A stretch of DNA of 64,000 bases from Clostridia bacterium (GCA_017453125.1 JAFTKS010000001.1:58639-122638); one strand, 5' to 3'; shown: positions 35,700 through 44,900, counted from the first letter of the stretch. The notes: generated from the sequence alone by a model not told the origin. A program made the numbers and translations.

Positions 35700-35742
35700 C
35701 AGTTTTAAACTGATTTTATCATATTATACAATTTTAAACTGT
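35700..35742. promoter_or_regulatory. Twin operator-like palindromes upstream of an XRE gene
   Basis: CAGTTT-T-AAACTG at 35700-35712 and the near-identical ACAATTTTAAACTGT at 35728-35742, centres 29 bp apart. The second touches the -10 box TATAAT (35742-35747). This is a classic layout for autorepression by the 35756-35992 regulator. Confidence 0.6.
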
Positions 35743-35755
35743 ATAATTCAAGTAT

Positions 35756-35992
35756 ATGGAAAAAAGTTTAAATAATAAAGTTTATGAACACTGCAAAACA
35801 TTTGCAAAAAATATAAGATTTGAAAGAAATTCAAAAGGGCTAACCCAAAAAGAAATTGCTGACGCAATTGGAATCAAGACTCAAAGTTATCAAGCATATG
35901 AATCAGGAGTTTCTTTGCCAAGTTCCGAGAACCTTCTAAAGTTGGCAATAATACTGGAAGTATCTATTGACGAACTTTTTGAATTAAAATAA
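35756..35992 (+). CDS. XRE-type regulator
   Basis: A 78-residue Cro/CI-type DNA-binding protein: RFERNSKGLTQKEIADAIGI, then KTQSYQAYESGVS as turn and recognition helix, and EVSIDELFELK at the end. No ribosome site is visible; TATAAT (35742-35747) ends eight bases before the ATG, so the mRNA is probably leaderless. Two near-identical palindromes overlap the promoter, implying autoregulation. It is a single-gene unit ending at the terminator 36015-36045. Confidence 0.85.
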   Translation: MEKSLNNKVYEHCKTFAKNIRFERNSKGLTQKEIADAIGIKTQSYQAYESGVSLPSSENLLKLAIILEVSIDELFELK

Positions 35993-36014
35993 ATTTTTTC
36001 AAATTAAAAGCAAC

Positions 36015-36045
36015 AAAAAAGACATTCGTATTGAATGTCTTTTTT
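36015..36045. terminator. Bidirectional intrinsic terminator
   Basis: Stem AAAAAAGACATTC / GAATGTCTTTTTT, loop GTATT, between converging genes. Confidence 0.9.
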
Positions 36046-36070
36046 ATTTCTCAAAATGTATTTATATTGT

Positions 36071-36625
36071 TTACTTATCCTTTTTTGTTGTTTTGTTTTT
36101 CTTTGGTGTTGCCAATTTATTCGCAGGTGTCTTCAATGGTACTTCAAACTTCTGAGACGATTTCTTTTCATCGTTTTTAGTTGATTTTTCTGAAGAAGTA
36201 TCTTTGGTTTTCTTGCTACATTTATTAGATTTTTTTGGTTTTTTGCTATCTACACAACAACAATCTTTTTTGCATTTTTTAAAATTTTCAGTTTCAGTTT
36301 TTTGCTTTTCGTCAAGCGAATTTTCCCAAGTTCCATCTGGTGGCAACTCGTCCGTTTTCACTTCTATCTCGTCATTGCCATCTTTGCGATATTCTTCTTT
36401 CAAAGTTTTCTTGAGTTTTTTGAAATATCCTTTCAGAGCCTTTTCCATAACCTTAATCACCTGAGGGCTATGTGCACCAAAGAAACTAGTCGCCATCTCT
36501 CCAGTGTTCTTCAGCAACAACTGCACAACCGTACAACCATCTTCTTTGATAAGTATATCCCCATTAAACTTTGTAACAGATACACTCAAATCATTAGGAC
36601 ATTTAAAAACCTTTTCTTCTTCCAT
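36071..36625 (-). CDS. Hypothetical protein with lysine-rich tail
   Basis: A 184-residue protein. Residues 1-75 form a small folded domain (FKCPNDLSVSVTKFNGDILI...) that I do not recognise. Then come a charged linker, a Cys cluster (CKKDCCC) at about 118-124, and a Lys/Ser/Thr-rich tail (KKSNKCSKKTK; KKNKTTKKDK). The tail resembles the basic extensions on the FtsH and 48455-48808 proteins and could bind nucleic acid or polyphosphate; that is inference. GGTGAG precedes the ATG. Confidence 0.6.
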   Translation of the reverse strand: MEEEKVFKCPNDLSVSVTKFNGDILIKEDGCTVVQLLLKNTGEMATSFFGAHSPQVIKVMEKALKGYFKKLKKTLKEEYRKDGNDEIEVKTDELPPDGTWENSLDEKQKTETENFKKCKKDCCCVDSKKPKKSNKCSKKTKDTSSEKSTKNDEKKSSQKFEVPLKTPANKLATPKKNKTTKKDK

Positions 36626-36718
36626 AATCTCACCAAACCAAATATCAATATTTTCTATGTGAAAGACATAATTTTATTCATTAATAAACTTCCGTCTAAA
36701 ACAAACTTATTTTATTTT

Positions 36719-37813
36719 CTATACATTGAATCTGAAGTACACGACATCGCCATCTTTGACAACATAGTCTTTGCCTTCGATTCTCACAAGTCCTTTTTCT
36801 CTAGCAAGGTTATAATTTCCAAGAGCGACAAGGTCATCATAGCTTACAACCTCAGCCTTGATAAACCCTTTCTCAAAGTCTGTATGAATCTTTCCTGCGG
36901 CTTGTGGTGCTTTCGTACCATTCACTATCGTCCAAGCCCTACACTCCTGTTCTCCGGCTGTTAAATAGGAAATTAGCCCCAAAGCCTTGTATCCAGCTAC
37001 AACAAGTTTGTCAAGACCAAAACTATTGATTCCAAGTTCTTCTTTGAATAATTGTTTCTCGTCTTCATCAAGCAAACAAAGTTCTTCTTCCATTTTGGCA
37101 GAAACGACAATAACCTCAGCCGACTCTTTCTCAGCAAGACCTTTTAGTTTTGCAACATTCTCAGCCTCCATATTATTAGTCGTGCCTACCTCGGATATAT
37201 TTGCACAATAAATAACAGGTTTACTTGTAATCAAGAAGAAACTACGAATCAATTCTTGTTCATCTGCATTGGCTGGATAACTTCTAACAGGTTTCTCTTG
37301 CTCCAAGATTGTTTTCAATTTATTCAACAAGTCTACTTCTTGCATCAATTTCTTGTCGCCATTTCTATATGCCTTCTGAGACTTCTCTAGTCTTTTGTTT
37401 ACACTTTCTAGATCACTAAGAACAAGTTCAAGATTGATTTCTTCTACGTCTCTAATTGGGTCTATACTACCTTCTACGTGAATGATTTTCGCATTCTCGA
37501 AACATCTTACCACGTGAATTATAGCGTCAACTTCTCGAATATGACTAAGGAACTTATTTCCCAAGCCCTCTCCTTTTGATGCACCTTTTACAAGTCCTGC
37601 AATATCCACAACTTCAAGAATAGCAGGTGTTATTTTTTTTGTCTTGTACATCTCTCCTAAAACATCTAGCCTTGAGTCTGGAACACCTACAATTGCAACG
37701 TTTGGCTCTATTGTACAAAAAGGATAATTTTCGCTCGGAATATTCTTCTTTGTAATTGCATTAAATAAAGTACTCTTTCCAACATTAGGAAGTCCAACGA
37801 TTCCTACTTTCAT
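36719..37813 (-). CDS. ychF: Ribosome-binding ATPase YchF (Obg/OLA1 family)
   Basis: A 364-residue P-loop NTPase that hydrolyses ATP in preference to GTP and associates with ribosomes. G1 GLPNVGKSTLFNAIT is near the start, G3 DIAGLVKGASKGEGLGN follows, and the C-terminal TGS-like domain contains RAWTIVNGTKAPQAAGKIH and ends in VYFRFNV. AAGGAG precedes the ATG. Full length. Confidence 0.96.
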   Translation of the reverse strand: MKVGIVGLPNVGKSTLFNAITKKNIPSENYPFCTIEPNVAIVGVPDSRLDVLGEMYKTKKITPAILEVVDIAGLVKGASKGEGLGNKFLSHIREVDAIIHVVRCFENAKIIHVEGSIDPIRDVEEINLELVLSDLESVNKRLEKSQKAYRNGDKKLMQEVDLLNKLKTILEQEKPVRSYPANADEQELIRSFFLITSKPVIYCANISEVGTTNNMEAENVAKLKGLAEKESAEVIVVSAKMEEELCLLDEDEKQLFKEELGINSFGLDKLVVAGYKALGLISYLTAGEQECRAWTIVNGTKAPQAAGKIHTDFEKGFIKAEVVSYDDLVALGNYNLAREKGLVRIEGKDYVVKDGDVVYFRFNV

Positions 37814-37997
37814 AATTTTCTCCTTAATTATTAATTCCCTTCAAGGGTTCACTTACCCAATAAGTTTATCACACTTTTTTTATTTTTGATAGTGTTTTTG
37901 AATATTTCTTAAAGTTTACTTAATACAATAAATTAATCGCAATAACGCATTATTTAACTTGAAAATTTTCACACCAAAACTCAAGGAGATTTTTTAT

Positions 37998-38816
37998 ATG
38001 AACTTTTGGATTTTATTATTGTTAGCAATTGTCCAAGGCATAACAGAATTCTTGCCAATCAGTAGCAGTGGACATACAGTACTTCTCAACAATATTTTTG
38101 GAATCAATAACAATATAAAATTGCTCAGTATTTTATTACACATAGCAACACTATTGTCCGTCTTAGTTTTCTACAGGAAAGAACTTATAACCCTACTCAA
38201 ACACCCACTATGCAACACAAACAAAAAAATCATCACAACAACTATTTTTACCTGTTTGATTGTTTTAATTCTCAGACCCCTCATCAACAAAACTTTCGAT
38301 GGTAATTATATTTTTGTATTTTTTATCATAACGGCTTTTCTTTTATTTATTGGCGACTATATGGCAGACAAGCGTGACTTTTTGTCAAATAATGAAACTT
38401 GCAAGACAAATGCCAACACATTCAAGCAATACGATATAACCAATATTCCTATAACATACAAGCAGTCAATTATAATTGGAATAACTCAAGGCATTGCGTG
38501 TATTCCTGGAATTAGCAGAAGCGGTAGCACCATTGCTATCGGTCAAATCTGCGGAGCAAAAGACACTGCTAGATACAGTTTCCTTATAAGCATTCCTATC
38601 ATTATTGCGAGTTTTGTATTAGAACTCTTTGATGGTGGTCTTAGCAACATTTCAATACCCACAACATCGCTTATTATATCTATGATAGTATGCTTTGCAA
38701 TTGGGCTTGTTTGTATTAAGTATATGACTATCCTAGTAAGAAAAAACAAGATGGCATTATTCGGCTATTATCTTCTAGCAATATCTACCATACTTGTTAT
38801 ACTATCATTCTTTTAA
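37998..38816 (+). CDS. uppP: Undecaprenyl-diphosphatase
   Basis: A 272-residue BacA/UppP membrane enzyme that recycles the lipid carrier for cell-wall synthesis by dephosphorylating undecaprenyl diphosphate. Both active-site segments are intact: QGITEFLPISSSGHT near residue 13 and PGISRSGSTIAIG around residue 180. About eight membrane helices. The ATG at 37998 follows AAGGAG. It converges with the small Cys-rich gene, three bases apart, with no hairpin between. Confidence 0.95.
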   Translation: MNFWILLLLAIVQGITEFLPISSSGHTVLLNNIFGINNNIKLLSILLHIATLLSVLVFYRKELITLLKHPLCNTNKKIITTTIFTCLIVLILRPLINKTFDGNYIFVFFIITAFLLFIGDYMADKRDFLSNNETCKTNANTFKQYDITNIPITYKQSIIIGITQGIACIPGISRSGSTIAIGQICGAKDTARYSFLISIPIIIASFVLELFDGGLSNISIPTTSLIISMIVCFAIGLVCIKYMTILVRKNKMALFGYYLLAISTILVILSFF

Positions 38817-38819
38817 TCT

Positions 38820-38990
38820 CTACTTTATATCTTCAGGAAGAAAGTATCCACACTCTGTCATATTTTTTATTGTTTCCCTCTTCATATTCGGATAGCAACA
38901 TTTACCTTTTGCCCAAGGCTTGGTTGACGGAATTTTCCTTGTACCCTTTCTTCTAAAAAATAAACAACTTTCACACTTAACATTTTTCAT
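38820..38990 (-). CDS. Small cysteine-rich protein (56 aa)
   Basis: A short ORF with an excellent ribosome site (AAGGAGGGG, five bases before the ATG). The product begins MKNVKCESCLFFRRKGTRK and has CxxC, then KGKCCYPN and TECGYF, giving five Cys suited to a metal site. No family recognised. A palindrome ACAACCA-TT-TGGTTGT sits between its apparent -35 TTGACA and -10, so it is probably repressed by a DNA-binding protein, perhaps the adjacent divergent XRE regulator. Confidence 0.7.
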   Translation of the reverse strand: MKNVKCESCLFFRRKGTRKIPSTKPWAKGKCCYPNMKRETIKNMTECGYFLPEDIK

Positions 38991-39020
38991 CTTATCCCCT
39001 CCTTATTATCCAAGACTAAC

Positions 39021-39062
39021 ACAACCATTTGGTTGTTGTCAATTAATTTACAACCAAATGGT
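39021..39062. promoter_or_regulatory. Operator-like palindromes in a divergent promoter
   Basis: ACAACCATTTGGTTGT (39021-39036) is a palindrome, and ACAACCAAATGGT (39050-39062) repeats it. On the minus strand TTGACA (39042-39037) lies between them and the first palindrome occupies the promoter spacer of the small Cys-rich gene. The XRE gene at 39177 is divergent. Confidence 0.6.
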
Positions 39063-39176
39063 ATATATTGAAATTAATAACATAAGAGATATTTTGTGAT
39101 ATGTTTTCTATAAACAAAGATACGAAAAATCTATTTGGCTTATAAAATTTTAATTAACGACAAGAAAGGATAGTAT

Positions 39177-39380
39177 ATGAAAATATTTTCAGAACGATTA
39201 AAGGAGTTAAGGCAAGAAAATAATATTTCTCTGAAAGCACTGAGCAAAGCAATTGGCGTTAGCGACATTGCCATCAGCAGATGGGAGAATGGACTACGCA
39301 CTCCTAATATTGAATATTTACTTGCTATAGCAAAATTTTTTGGTGTTAGTTCAGACTACTTGATAGGACTAGAAGATTAG
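39177..39380 (+). CDS. Small XRE-type regulator
   Basis: A 67-residue, single-domain Cro/CI-type protein: LKELRQENNISLKALSKAIG, VSDIAISRWENGLR and FFGVSSDYLIGLED. Close paralogue in size and layout of the regulator at 18130-18333. Unlike that one it has a ribosome site (AAAGGA, six bases before the ATG). It is divergent from the small Cys-rich gene across a region with repeated palindromes, so it probably controls that gene and itself. Confidence 0.85.
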   Translation: MKIFSERLKELRQENNISLKALSKAIGVSDIAISRWENGLRTPNIEYLLAIAKFFGVSSDYLIGLED

Positions 39381-39484
39381 CAAATCTAAAAAATTTGACA
39401 AATTACATTTTGCTCTAAAACCTTTTTTTGTTACAATAAAAATATAAAAGGGATATACCCGAATGAAAAAAGGAGAATTTGCTT

Positions 39485-40186
39485 ATGACAACACTTCAAA
39501 TTGTACTTCTTTGCGTTACTTCTGTTCTTGCTCTAATATTTATCGTTGCAAGAACACTCAAAGGCGGACTACTTGGACTTACTCTTAAAATCGTTGCATC
39601 ATTTGGCTTTGTAGCAACAGCCATTGTAGGTCTTGGTACAGCACCAGTTCTTTCAGACAAGTGGCCACTTATACTCATCACTCTAGGACTACTCTGCGGT
39701 ATGATTGGGGACATTGTTCTAGACCTCAAGGTTATTTATGATGCAGACAAATGGTACCTAAATGCTGGAATGACATCATTCTTTATAGGACACGTATTCT
39801 ACATTGTTGCATTCTCACTACTTGCAGGAGACACAAGCCTAACACTACCTCTTATCGTTTCTGCAGGTGCAGGAATAGTTTTAACAGTAGGCACATTACT
39901 ACTTGGCAAAAAAGCAATGGGATTAGACTTTGGAAATTTCATAGTTCCAACTGCCGCTTATTCTATTATTCTTAATATGGCAACCGTATATACTCTTTAT
40001 CTTGCTATCTTAGGCGCTTGTAGTTGGTTAATCTTTGTAGGTCTTGCACTATTCCTACTTTCTGACCTTGTTCTATCACAACAATACTTTGGTGGAAAAT
40101 TACACAGCAAACCTCTAATTGCTATAAACCATACTCTTTATTATGCTGCTCAAATTATTCTAGTTGCAAGTTTATTCTTAATCTAA
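39485..40186 (+). CDS. YhhN (TMEM86-like) membrane protein
   Basis: A 233-residue integral membrane protein with about eight helices. GMIGDIVLDL with WYLNAGMTSFFIGHVFYIVA and the late ALFLLSDLVLSQQYFG match the YhhN/lysoplasmalogenase family, which hydrolyses the vinyl-ether bond of lysoplasmalogens in characterised members. Plasmalogens are common in anaerobic clostridia, so the activity is plausible but unproven. AAGGAGA precedes the ATG. Confidence 0.85.
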   Translation: MTTLQIVLLCVTSVLALIFIVARTLKGGLLGLTLKIVASFGFVATAIVGLGTAPVLSDKWPLILITLGLLCGMIGDIVLDLKVIYDADKWYLNAGMTSFFIGHVFYIVAFSLLAGDTSLTLPLIVSAGAGIVLTVGTLLLGKKAMGLDFGNFIVPTAAYSIILNMATVYTLYLAILGACSWLIFVGLALFLLSDLVLSQQYFGGKLHSKPLIAINHTLYYAAQIILVASLFLI

Positions 40187-40365
40187 TTTTTCACATAAAT
40201 CCATTATAAAAAGCTCGATACAGACTCGATATATAAACATATCAAAAAAGTCTTCTCATCGAACTTTTTCTTTTGCATTCATACTTGAAAAAAATGGAAA
40301 TAATTGCGTGTATATATTTTGATTCTCCCGTACAAACTAAAAACAAATACAAGGGGAGGTTTAGT

Positions 40366-40794
40366 ATGGACGCAAATCTAAAAAAGACACTGCTTACTAT
40401 GACATATTACACATTGATTGGAGCAATGGTAGCATTGGAGATATTCTTTATGATTACTCTTGCTGGCGCAAGTATGGCTATGTGGGAAAGAGTCTGTTAT
40501 TATATTCTAGCAGGACTTCTTGTAGCCGTTACTGTGTATGACATAGTTTGTACCGCTAGACATCGTCAAAAGTATATTGCAGGATTTATGTTATACATTG
40601 TGACCATTGCAGTTGTTGTTCTTAGCCTTATCGTAATGGCTCTCAACTCTGCTAACGGCAGACTTTTGATAGATATTTCTGAAAGATTCTTCAGATTAAT
40701 TTTGTTTAGTTACATTATCAACGCCCTAGCGGTACTAATTTATTGTACTGGCGAAAAGCTTATCGTTAACGTTACAAATAGAGCAAAAAAATAA
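40366..40794 (+). CDS. Small four-helix membrane protein, unknown
   Basis: A 142-residue protein with about four membrane helices (LLTMTYYTLIGAMVALEIFF at ~8-27, ILAGLLVAVTVYDIV, ...VTIAVVVLSLIVMAL, and IINALAVLIYC) and short basic loops. No family recognised. GGGGAGG lies six bases before the ATG; in-frame sequence upstream of it is not coding-like. It ends at the terminator 40799-40851. Confidence 0.65.
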   Translation: MDANLKKTLLTMTYYTLIGAMVALEIFFMITLAGASMAMWERVCYYILAGLLVAVTVYDIVCTARHRQKYIAGFMLYIVTIAVVVLSLIVMALNSANGRLLIDISERFFRLILFSYIINALAVLIYCTGEKLIVNVTNRAKK

Positions 40795-40798
40795 ATAG

Positions 40799-40851
40799 AA
40801 AAAACACCTTCGTTTATCAGGGTATCAACCCTATAAATTAAGGTGTTTTTT
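40799..40851. terminator. Intrinsic terminator with nested hairpin
   Basis: Outer stem AAAACACCTT / AAGGTGTTTT encloses AGGGT / ACCCT. A/T runs on both sides serve the genes converging here. Confidence 0.8.
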
Positions 40852-40928
40852 ACGGTCGTTGACTCGTTTTATTTTTCTAAATTTTGATTGAAATTCTCTT
40901 ACTCAATTTTGTTCACAAAAACAATCGC

Positions 40929-42935
40929 TTATTCCACATCTAATTGGCAAGCAGGTTTTGAGAAGAAATCGTATCTTGCTTCTATAAACTTTGGCCTATA
41001 TTCCGACTTATTTTCAACAAAGTCATATATTGGAGCATTGATAGAATCCCAAGAGAAAATATCTTCGGAAACCTTCAAATCCTTGGCAAGTTTCTCAATA
41101 TTCTCAGGACTCACAGGGTGAAGAAGAACCATTGCAACTTTGCACATATGTAGCGTATCAATTATAAGCTGTTTCAACTTCTCTTTGTCTTCGTTGCAAG
41201 ATTTGATATTTGCAACCCAATATTTATTAATGTTTCTAATATACGAATCAAGCTCGTACATTACCATATGGAATTTATTATCAAACATCAATTTCTCATA
41301 TTTTAGTATTGTTTGAGTGGCGTCTTTGAGGATTTGTTCTGAAACTTCGCCAACTGGTACAACACCATCAAACTCGCTCTGCCAAGTATAGAAGAGTGTT
41401 CTAAGTACTCTATTATAAATATTGGTTAGAAGATTTCCATCTTTGGTAACTGGGTCAATATCTTCTGGCTTTGCCTCTGGGTCGAATGGCTTTGGAGTAA
41501 ATGAAGAAGATGTATTTCCAACACTAAGTCCCAAGAAATGCATTCTCAACTGCTCAACCGAATAATGCTCAAGAAGTTCGTCTGGCTTTGGTGGTTTAAC
41601 ACTACCCGAACTACTAGCCTTATTTCCTAAAAACATTGAGTGTTTATTGACAATCAAATGTGACATATTAAGGTTACCATCTGGAATATCTAGACTAGGG
41701 TTTTTGCCTTGTGTACACAACCACATTGCGTGTTGAACAGGGCCATAGAAATACATATTGTCCTCACCCAAAATCTGATAAATATAACTATCTCTATCGC
41801 ACCAATACTTTTTCCACTCGTCACTATTTTTGCCAAGGTTATGCAAATGTGTTTTTGTAAAACTAATTGGTGCCCAAAGACTCTCAGGCCATACATAGAA
41901 TGTCAAATTTTCAAAGCCTTCTTTGTCAGGAACTGGTACTCCCCAAGAAATATTACCGCTGAGTCTGAATGGCGTAAGAGTTTTTCCTGTTCTATATCTA
42001 ATACCATTCTCCGATAGCATTTCACAAGCACATTCTCTATTTTCAAGTTTATCAAAAACAAGTACAAAAGACGCCTTGCTTTTCTCTTCTCTAATATCGT
42101 GAGTTGGAAGAAGATCCTTGACCTCTTCGTACATTTGCATTTGGTCTTTCTTGATATATATTTCTGGCTTTTTGAAAAATTCTCGAATCTCTTTGATAAA
42201 GAATGGTCTAGCCTCGGTTTTCTCAAGTTTATCTGCCCATTCGTTCATAAGATCAATACATCTAGGCAAGTCAAAATACCAATTGCCAATCTCTTTGAGA
42301 ACGGGAGTTTTTCCACTCAAAGTGCTAATAGGATTTATAAGTTCTTTTGGCTGATACTGGTGACCAAGGTCACATTCGTCAGCATAACCTTTCTCACTAC
42401 TACAACCATCATAAGGACATTTCCCTACAACCTGTCTACCATTAAGAAAAACACCTCTTTCTTCGTCAAAGAATTGCAAGGTTGACATTTTCTTCAAGTA
42501 TCCATTGTCATATAGTTTATTGAATATCTCTGCACTAGTTTCATTATGGAATGGCACAGCATCGCCAAATGCACTTGCCCCAAAGAAATCTAGAGAGATT
42601 TGAAACTTCTCCAAATCTTTCTTTTGGCGAAGATGATATTCCCCTACCATATCAGCAATTGAGCCCGTGAACCCCTCGTCTTGTTTCTTTCTATATGTCT
42701 CCATTGATGGAGAGCCGTAGCAGTCTGTTCCCGAGACAAAAATTACATTATCTTTGCCTATTCTATCACGCAAGAATCTTGCCATAAAATCAGCATACAA
42801 AAACATACCCAAAACGTGACCATAATGCAGGTCTTTGTTACCATATGGCATACCACCTGTAATCACAGCTCTCTTTGGGGCTTTTGGTCTATTCTCCAAC
42901 ATTCTCTTCAATCTTTCTTCGCCGTAGTCTTTCAT
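40929..42935 (-). CDS. Methionyl-tRNA synthetase-like class I tRNA ligase, divergent
   Basis: A 668-residue protein with MetRS architecture: Rossmann start with HIGH-type LHYGH (residues 36-40), zinc-binding connective domain (GKCPYDGC ... DECDLGH), the SWGVPVP segment and an anticodon-binding helical domain. Deviations: the KMSKS loop (about residue 435) reads NKASSSG; the usual WFDAPIGY substrate strand is YVWPESLWAPISF; a YFH-type site is YFYGP; a ~70-residue insertion precedes SWGVPVP; and there is no C-terminal OB fold. It may be a repurposed paralogue rather than the housekeeping enzyme, so I give no gene symbol. Confidence 0.8.
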   Translation of the reverse strand: MKDYGEERLKRMLENRPKAPKRAVITGGMPYGNKDLHYGHVLGMFLYADFMARFLRDRIGKDNVIFVSGTDCYGSPSMETYRKKQDEGFTGSIADMVGEYHLRQKKDLEKFQISLDFFGASAFGDAVPFHNETSAEIFNKLYDNGYLKKMSTLQFFDEERGVFLNGRQVVGKCPYDGCSSEKGYADECDLGHQYQPKELINPISTLSGKTPVLKEIGNWYFDLPRCIDLMNEWADKLEKTEARPFFIKEIREFFKKPEIYIKKDQMQMYEEVKDLLPTHDIREEKSKASFVLVFDKLENRECACEMLSENGIRYRTGKTLTPFRLSGNISWGVPVPDKEGFENLTFYVWPESLWAPISFTKTHLHNLGKNSDEWKKYWCDRDSYIYQILGEDNMYFYGPVQHAMWLCTQGKNPSLDIPDGNLNMSHLIVNKHSMFLGNKASSSGSVKPPKPDELLEHYSVEQLRMHFLGLSVGNTSSSFTPKPFDPEAKPEDIDPVTKDGNLLTNIYNRVLRTLFYTWQSEFDGVVPVGEVSEQILKDATQTILKYEKLMFDNKFHMVMYELDSYIRNINKYWVANIKSCNEDKEKLKQLIIDTLHMCKVAMVLLHPVSPENIEKLAKDLKVSEDIFSWDSINAPIYDFVENKSEYRPKFIEARYDFFSKPACQLDVE

Positions 42936-43084
42936 AATGCAATCCTATATTAATTTATTTTGTTAAACCATATCGCACATTAATACATTATGGTCTTCCA
43001 ACCCACTACACTTTTTCAAAAAAGTATATACATTACAAGGTATATTTTACTGAAATATACCATTTTAGTCAAGCATAGCACAAT

Positions 43085-43117
43085 AAAAAATGCCCTGCAA
43101 TAAGCAAAGCATTTTTT
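43085..43117 (-). terminator. Intrinsic terminator of the large lipoprotein gene
   Basis: Stem AAAAAATGC / GCATTTTTT with inner TGC/GCA pairing, nine bases beyond the stop. Confidence 0.85.
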
Positions 43118-43125
43118 ATTATATA

Positions 43126-44796
43126 TTATTTTTCAGCAATCTCAGTTGCATAAATGGTGATATTATATACTTTTCCAGATTCCAAAGTAATACCATCTTC
43201 GTAATCCGCAACTTCAACACCATTAACTTCTACTTTAGTAATTTCAAAGAAACTATTGTCATATTTTAAAGTATAAACGCCACTTTCAACTAAATGCTCA
43301 GGTGTGAATGCCGGCCAACCATTAATTTCACCATCTTCATATGTTTCAACAATATACTCACTTACAAAAGCGTAACCTGCATTTGGAGTAACTTTAACAT
43401 AAATAGGTTTGTCATAAGACTCGTATTTGTCTGTAGCAGCTACAGGTTGTGTACAAGCCTCGTCCCAATATAACGCAATTGTAGAATTATCTAAATCTAA
43501 ATCCTCAGGATCAATAGTTCCAACTTCATTACCATAGGTTACATACATAGTTGTTTCTTCTTCAGTACCAACAAATTTGAATGTATTCTCGAATGATATA
43601 TTCTCGATAGTACCTTCTGTATAATCTTCTACCTTTTCACTCATAAGTGTCTCATTAAAAGTATCTTGAGTATTCATAAAGATAGACATTTCTAGGTTTT
43701 GTGTATTTGTAATAGTTTTGGTATCATCATCAGCAACAGTTACACCTGCATCTGTAACAGCATCATATAACTCAGTTCCATCAATAGTCAAAACATCATA
43801 AGTAGATAAGGTTGCTCCTTGTGACATAGCAACTCCCATATCGATAGAGTCTATACTATCAGAATCAAACTTGACACTCATATTAACGTCCATATTTACC
43901 TTAGATGCAGGCTCGCCAGTTTGATCATTAGCAGGAATATCAAAATCATCTATATCTATTGTTGCTTTAAGCTCATATACACCATTTGTAAGAGTTAAAT
44001 CTGCAGTTGCTACTGCATTTTCAAGAATTTGTACTGGTAACCCATCGCCATATTCAGCTAACATCTCATTTGCAAAATCATCAAAATCTGCAACCAAATC
44101 TGTATAAGAAGCATGTTCAGTTAAGAACTCAAGAGCTGGAGCAAAAATTTCTTGCATTTCATCGTTTGAGAATAATTCTTTGTATGTGTTCGGAACATAT
44201 CCAGCACTTACGTAAGCAGCAGATTTACTAACAGTCCCAGAATCTAATATCCATTCCATTTGTTCGGTTTGAGGATTCTGAACCCAAGAATATGATTCAC
44301 CCTTAGCCAAACGAGTGTATGTAGTATTTGAATCTGTAACAGAATCTTGGACAATTTCAGATATAACATATTTACCAGACTCGCCCATACCTTTCATTTC
44401 TGTTGTAAGACGTGTATAACCAGTATTATTTGCCTTATAACCCGATTCGCCCATTATTTTCATAGTCATAGTGTCAGTCTCACCATCTACAATACCCTTT
44501 TCTGCAAGAACTCCTTCAGCAGCAGTACCTAGAAGACCACTATTAGATAAATCTACATCCATACCCGCTTCAATACTAACACCAAGTTTTGCAGCAGTAG
44601 AATTAACGTCCATAAGCTTCTTTTGTGAAGTTAGAGTCTTCATAGCAAGAAAAGCTTCATTTTTCTCAGTAGCCGTAAGTTCAGTAGGTGGCGCTGGTGG
44701 ATTGTTATTATTATCTTTTTCTCCAAAACATGCGGCTGTAAACATGCAAGGAACCAGCGCAAGTCCAAGCAATGCCTTTTTTAATTTCTTATTCAT
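43126..44796 (-). CDS. Large lipoprotein of unknown function
   Basis: A 556-residue secreted lipoprotein: basic start MNKKLKKALLG, hydrophobic core and lipobox FTAAC (Cys at residue 23). The mature protein starts with an Asn/Pro-rich spacer (NNNNPPAPP), then a mostly beta ectodomain with LppX/LolA-like alternating strands (e.g. DVNMSVKFDSDSIDSIDMG). It ends in a small Tyr-rich domain around YVKVTPNAGYAFVSEY, which resembles InlB B-repeat-type or Big-type surface modules. No enzyme motif. AGGAGG precedes the ATG. Confidence 0.72.
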   Translation of the reverse strand: MNKKLKKALLGLALVPCMFTAACFGEKDNNNNPPAPPTELTATEKNEAFLAMKTLTSQKKLMDVNSTAAKLGVSIEAGMDVDLSNSGLLGTAAEGVLAEKGIVDGETDTMTMKIMGESGYKANNTGYTRLTTEMKGMGESGKYVISEIVQDSVTDSNTTYTRLAKGESYSWVQNPQTEQMEWILDSGTVSKSAAYVSAGYVPNTYKELFSNDEMQEIFAPALEFLTEHASYTDLVADFDDFANEMLAEYGDGLPVQILENAVATADLTLTNGVYELKATIDIDDFDIPANDQTGEPASKVNMDVNMSVKFDSDSIDSIDMGVAMSQGATLSTYDVLTIDGTELYDAVTDAGVTVADDDTKTITNTQNLEMSIFMNTQDTFNETLMSEKVEDYTEGTIENISFENTFKFVGTEEETTMYVTYGNEVGTIDPEDLDLDNSTIALYWDEACTQPVAATDKYESYDKPIYVKVTPNAGYAFVSEYIVETYEDGEINGWPAFTPEHLVESGVYTLKYDNSFFEITKVEVNGVEVADYEDGITLESGKVYNITIYATEIAEK

Positions 44797-44891
44797 TCAC
44801 TCCTCCTATAATAACCATTGTTATTGCTTTTAGTCTACCTTCCCCTCGACCTCTTTGTCAAACAAATGAAAAAACTTTTCAAAAAAATTAG

Positions 44892-44900
44892 TTATCCACA
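44892..44900 (+). promoter_or_regulatory. Perfect DnaA box TTATCCACA
   Basis: Exact match to the consensus, 420 bp from the 3' end of dnaA. The only other perfect box I found is at 50759-50767. Confidence 0.6.

Noticed and set aside
40929..43000. T-box leader in front of the MetRS-like gene
   Set aside because: The ~25 bases before its ATG and the following gap lack the T-box sequence and a terminator/antiterminator pair.
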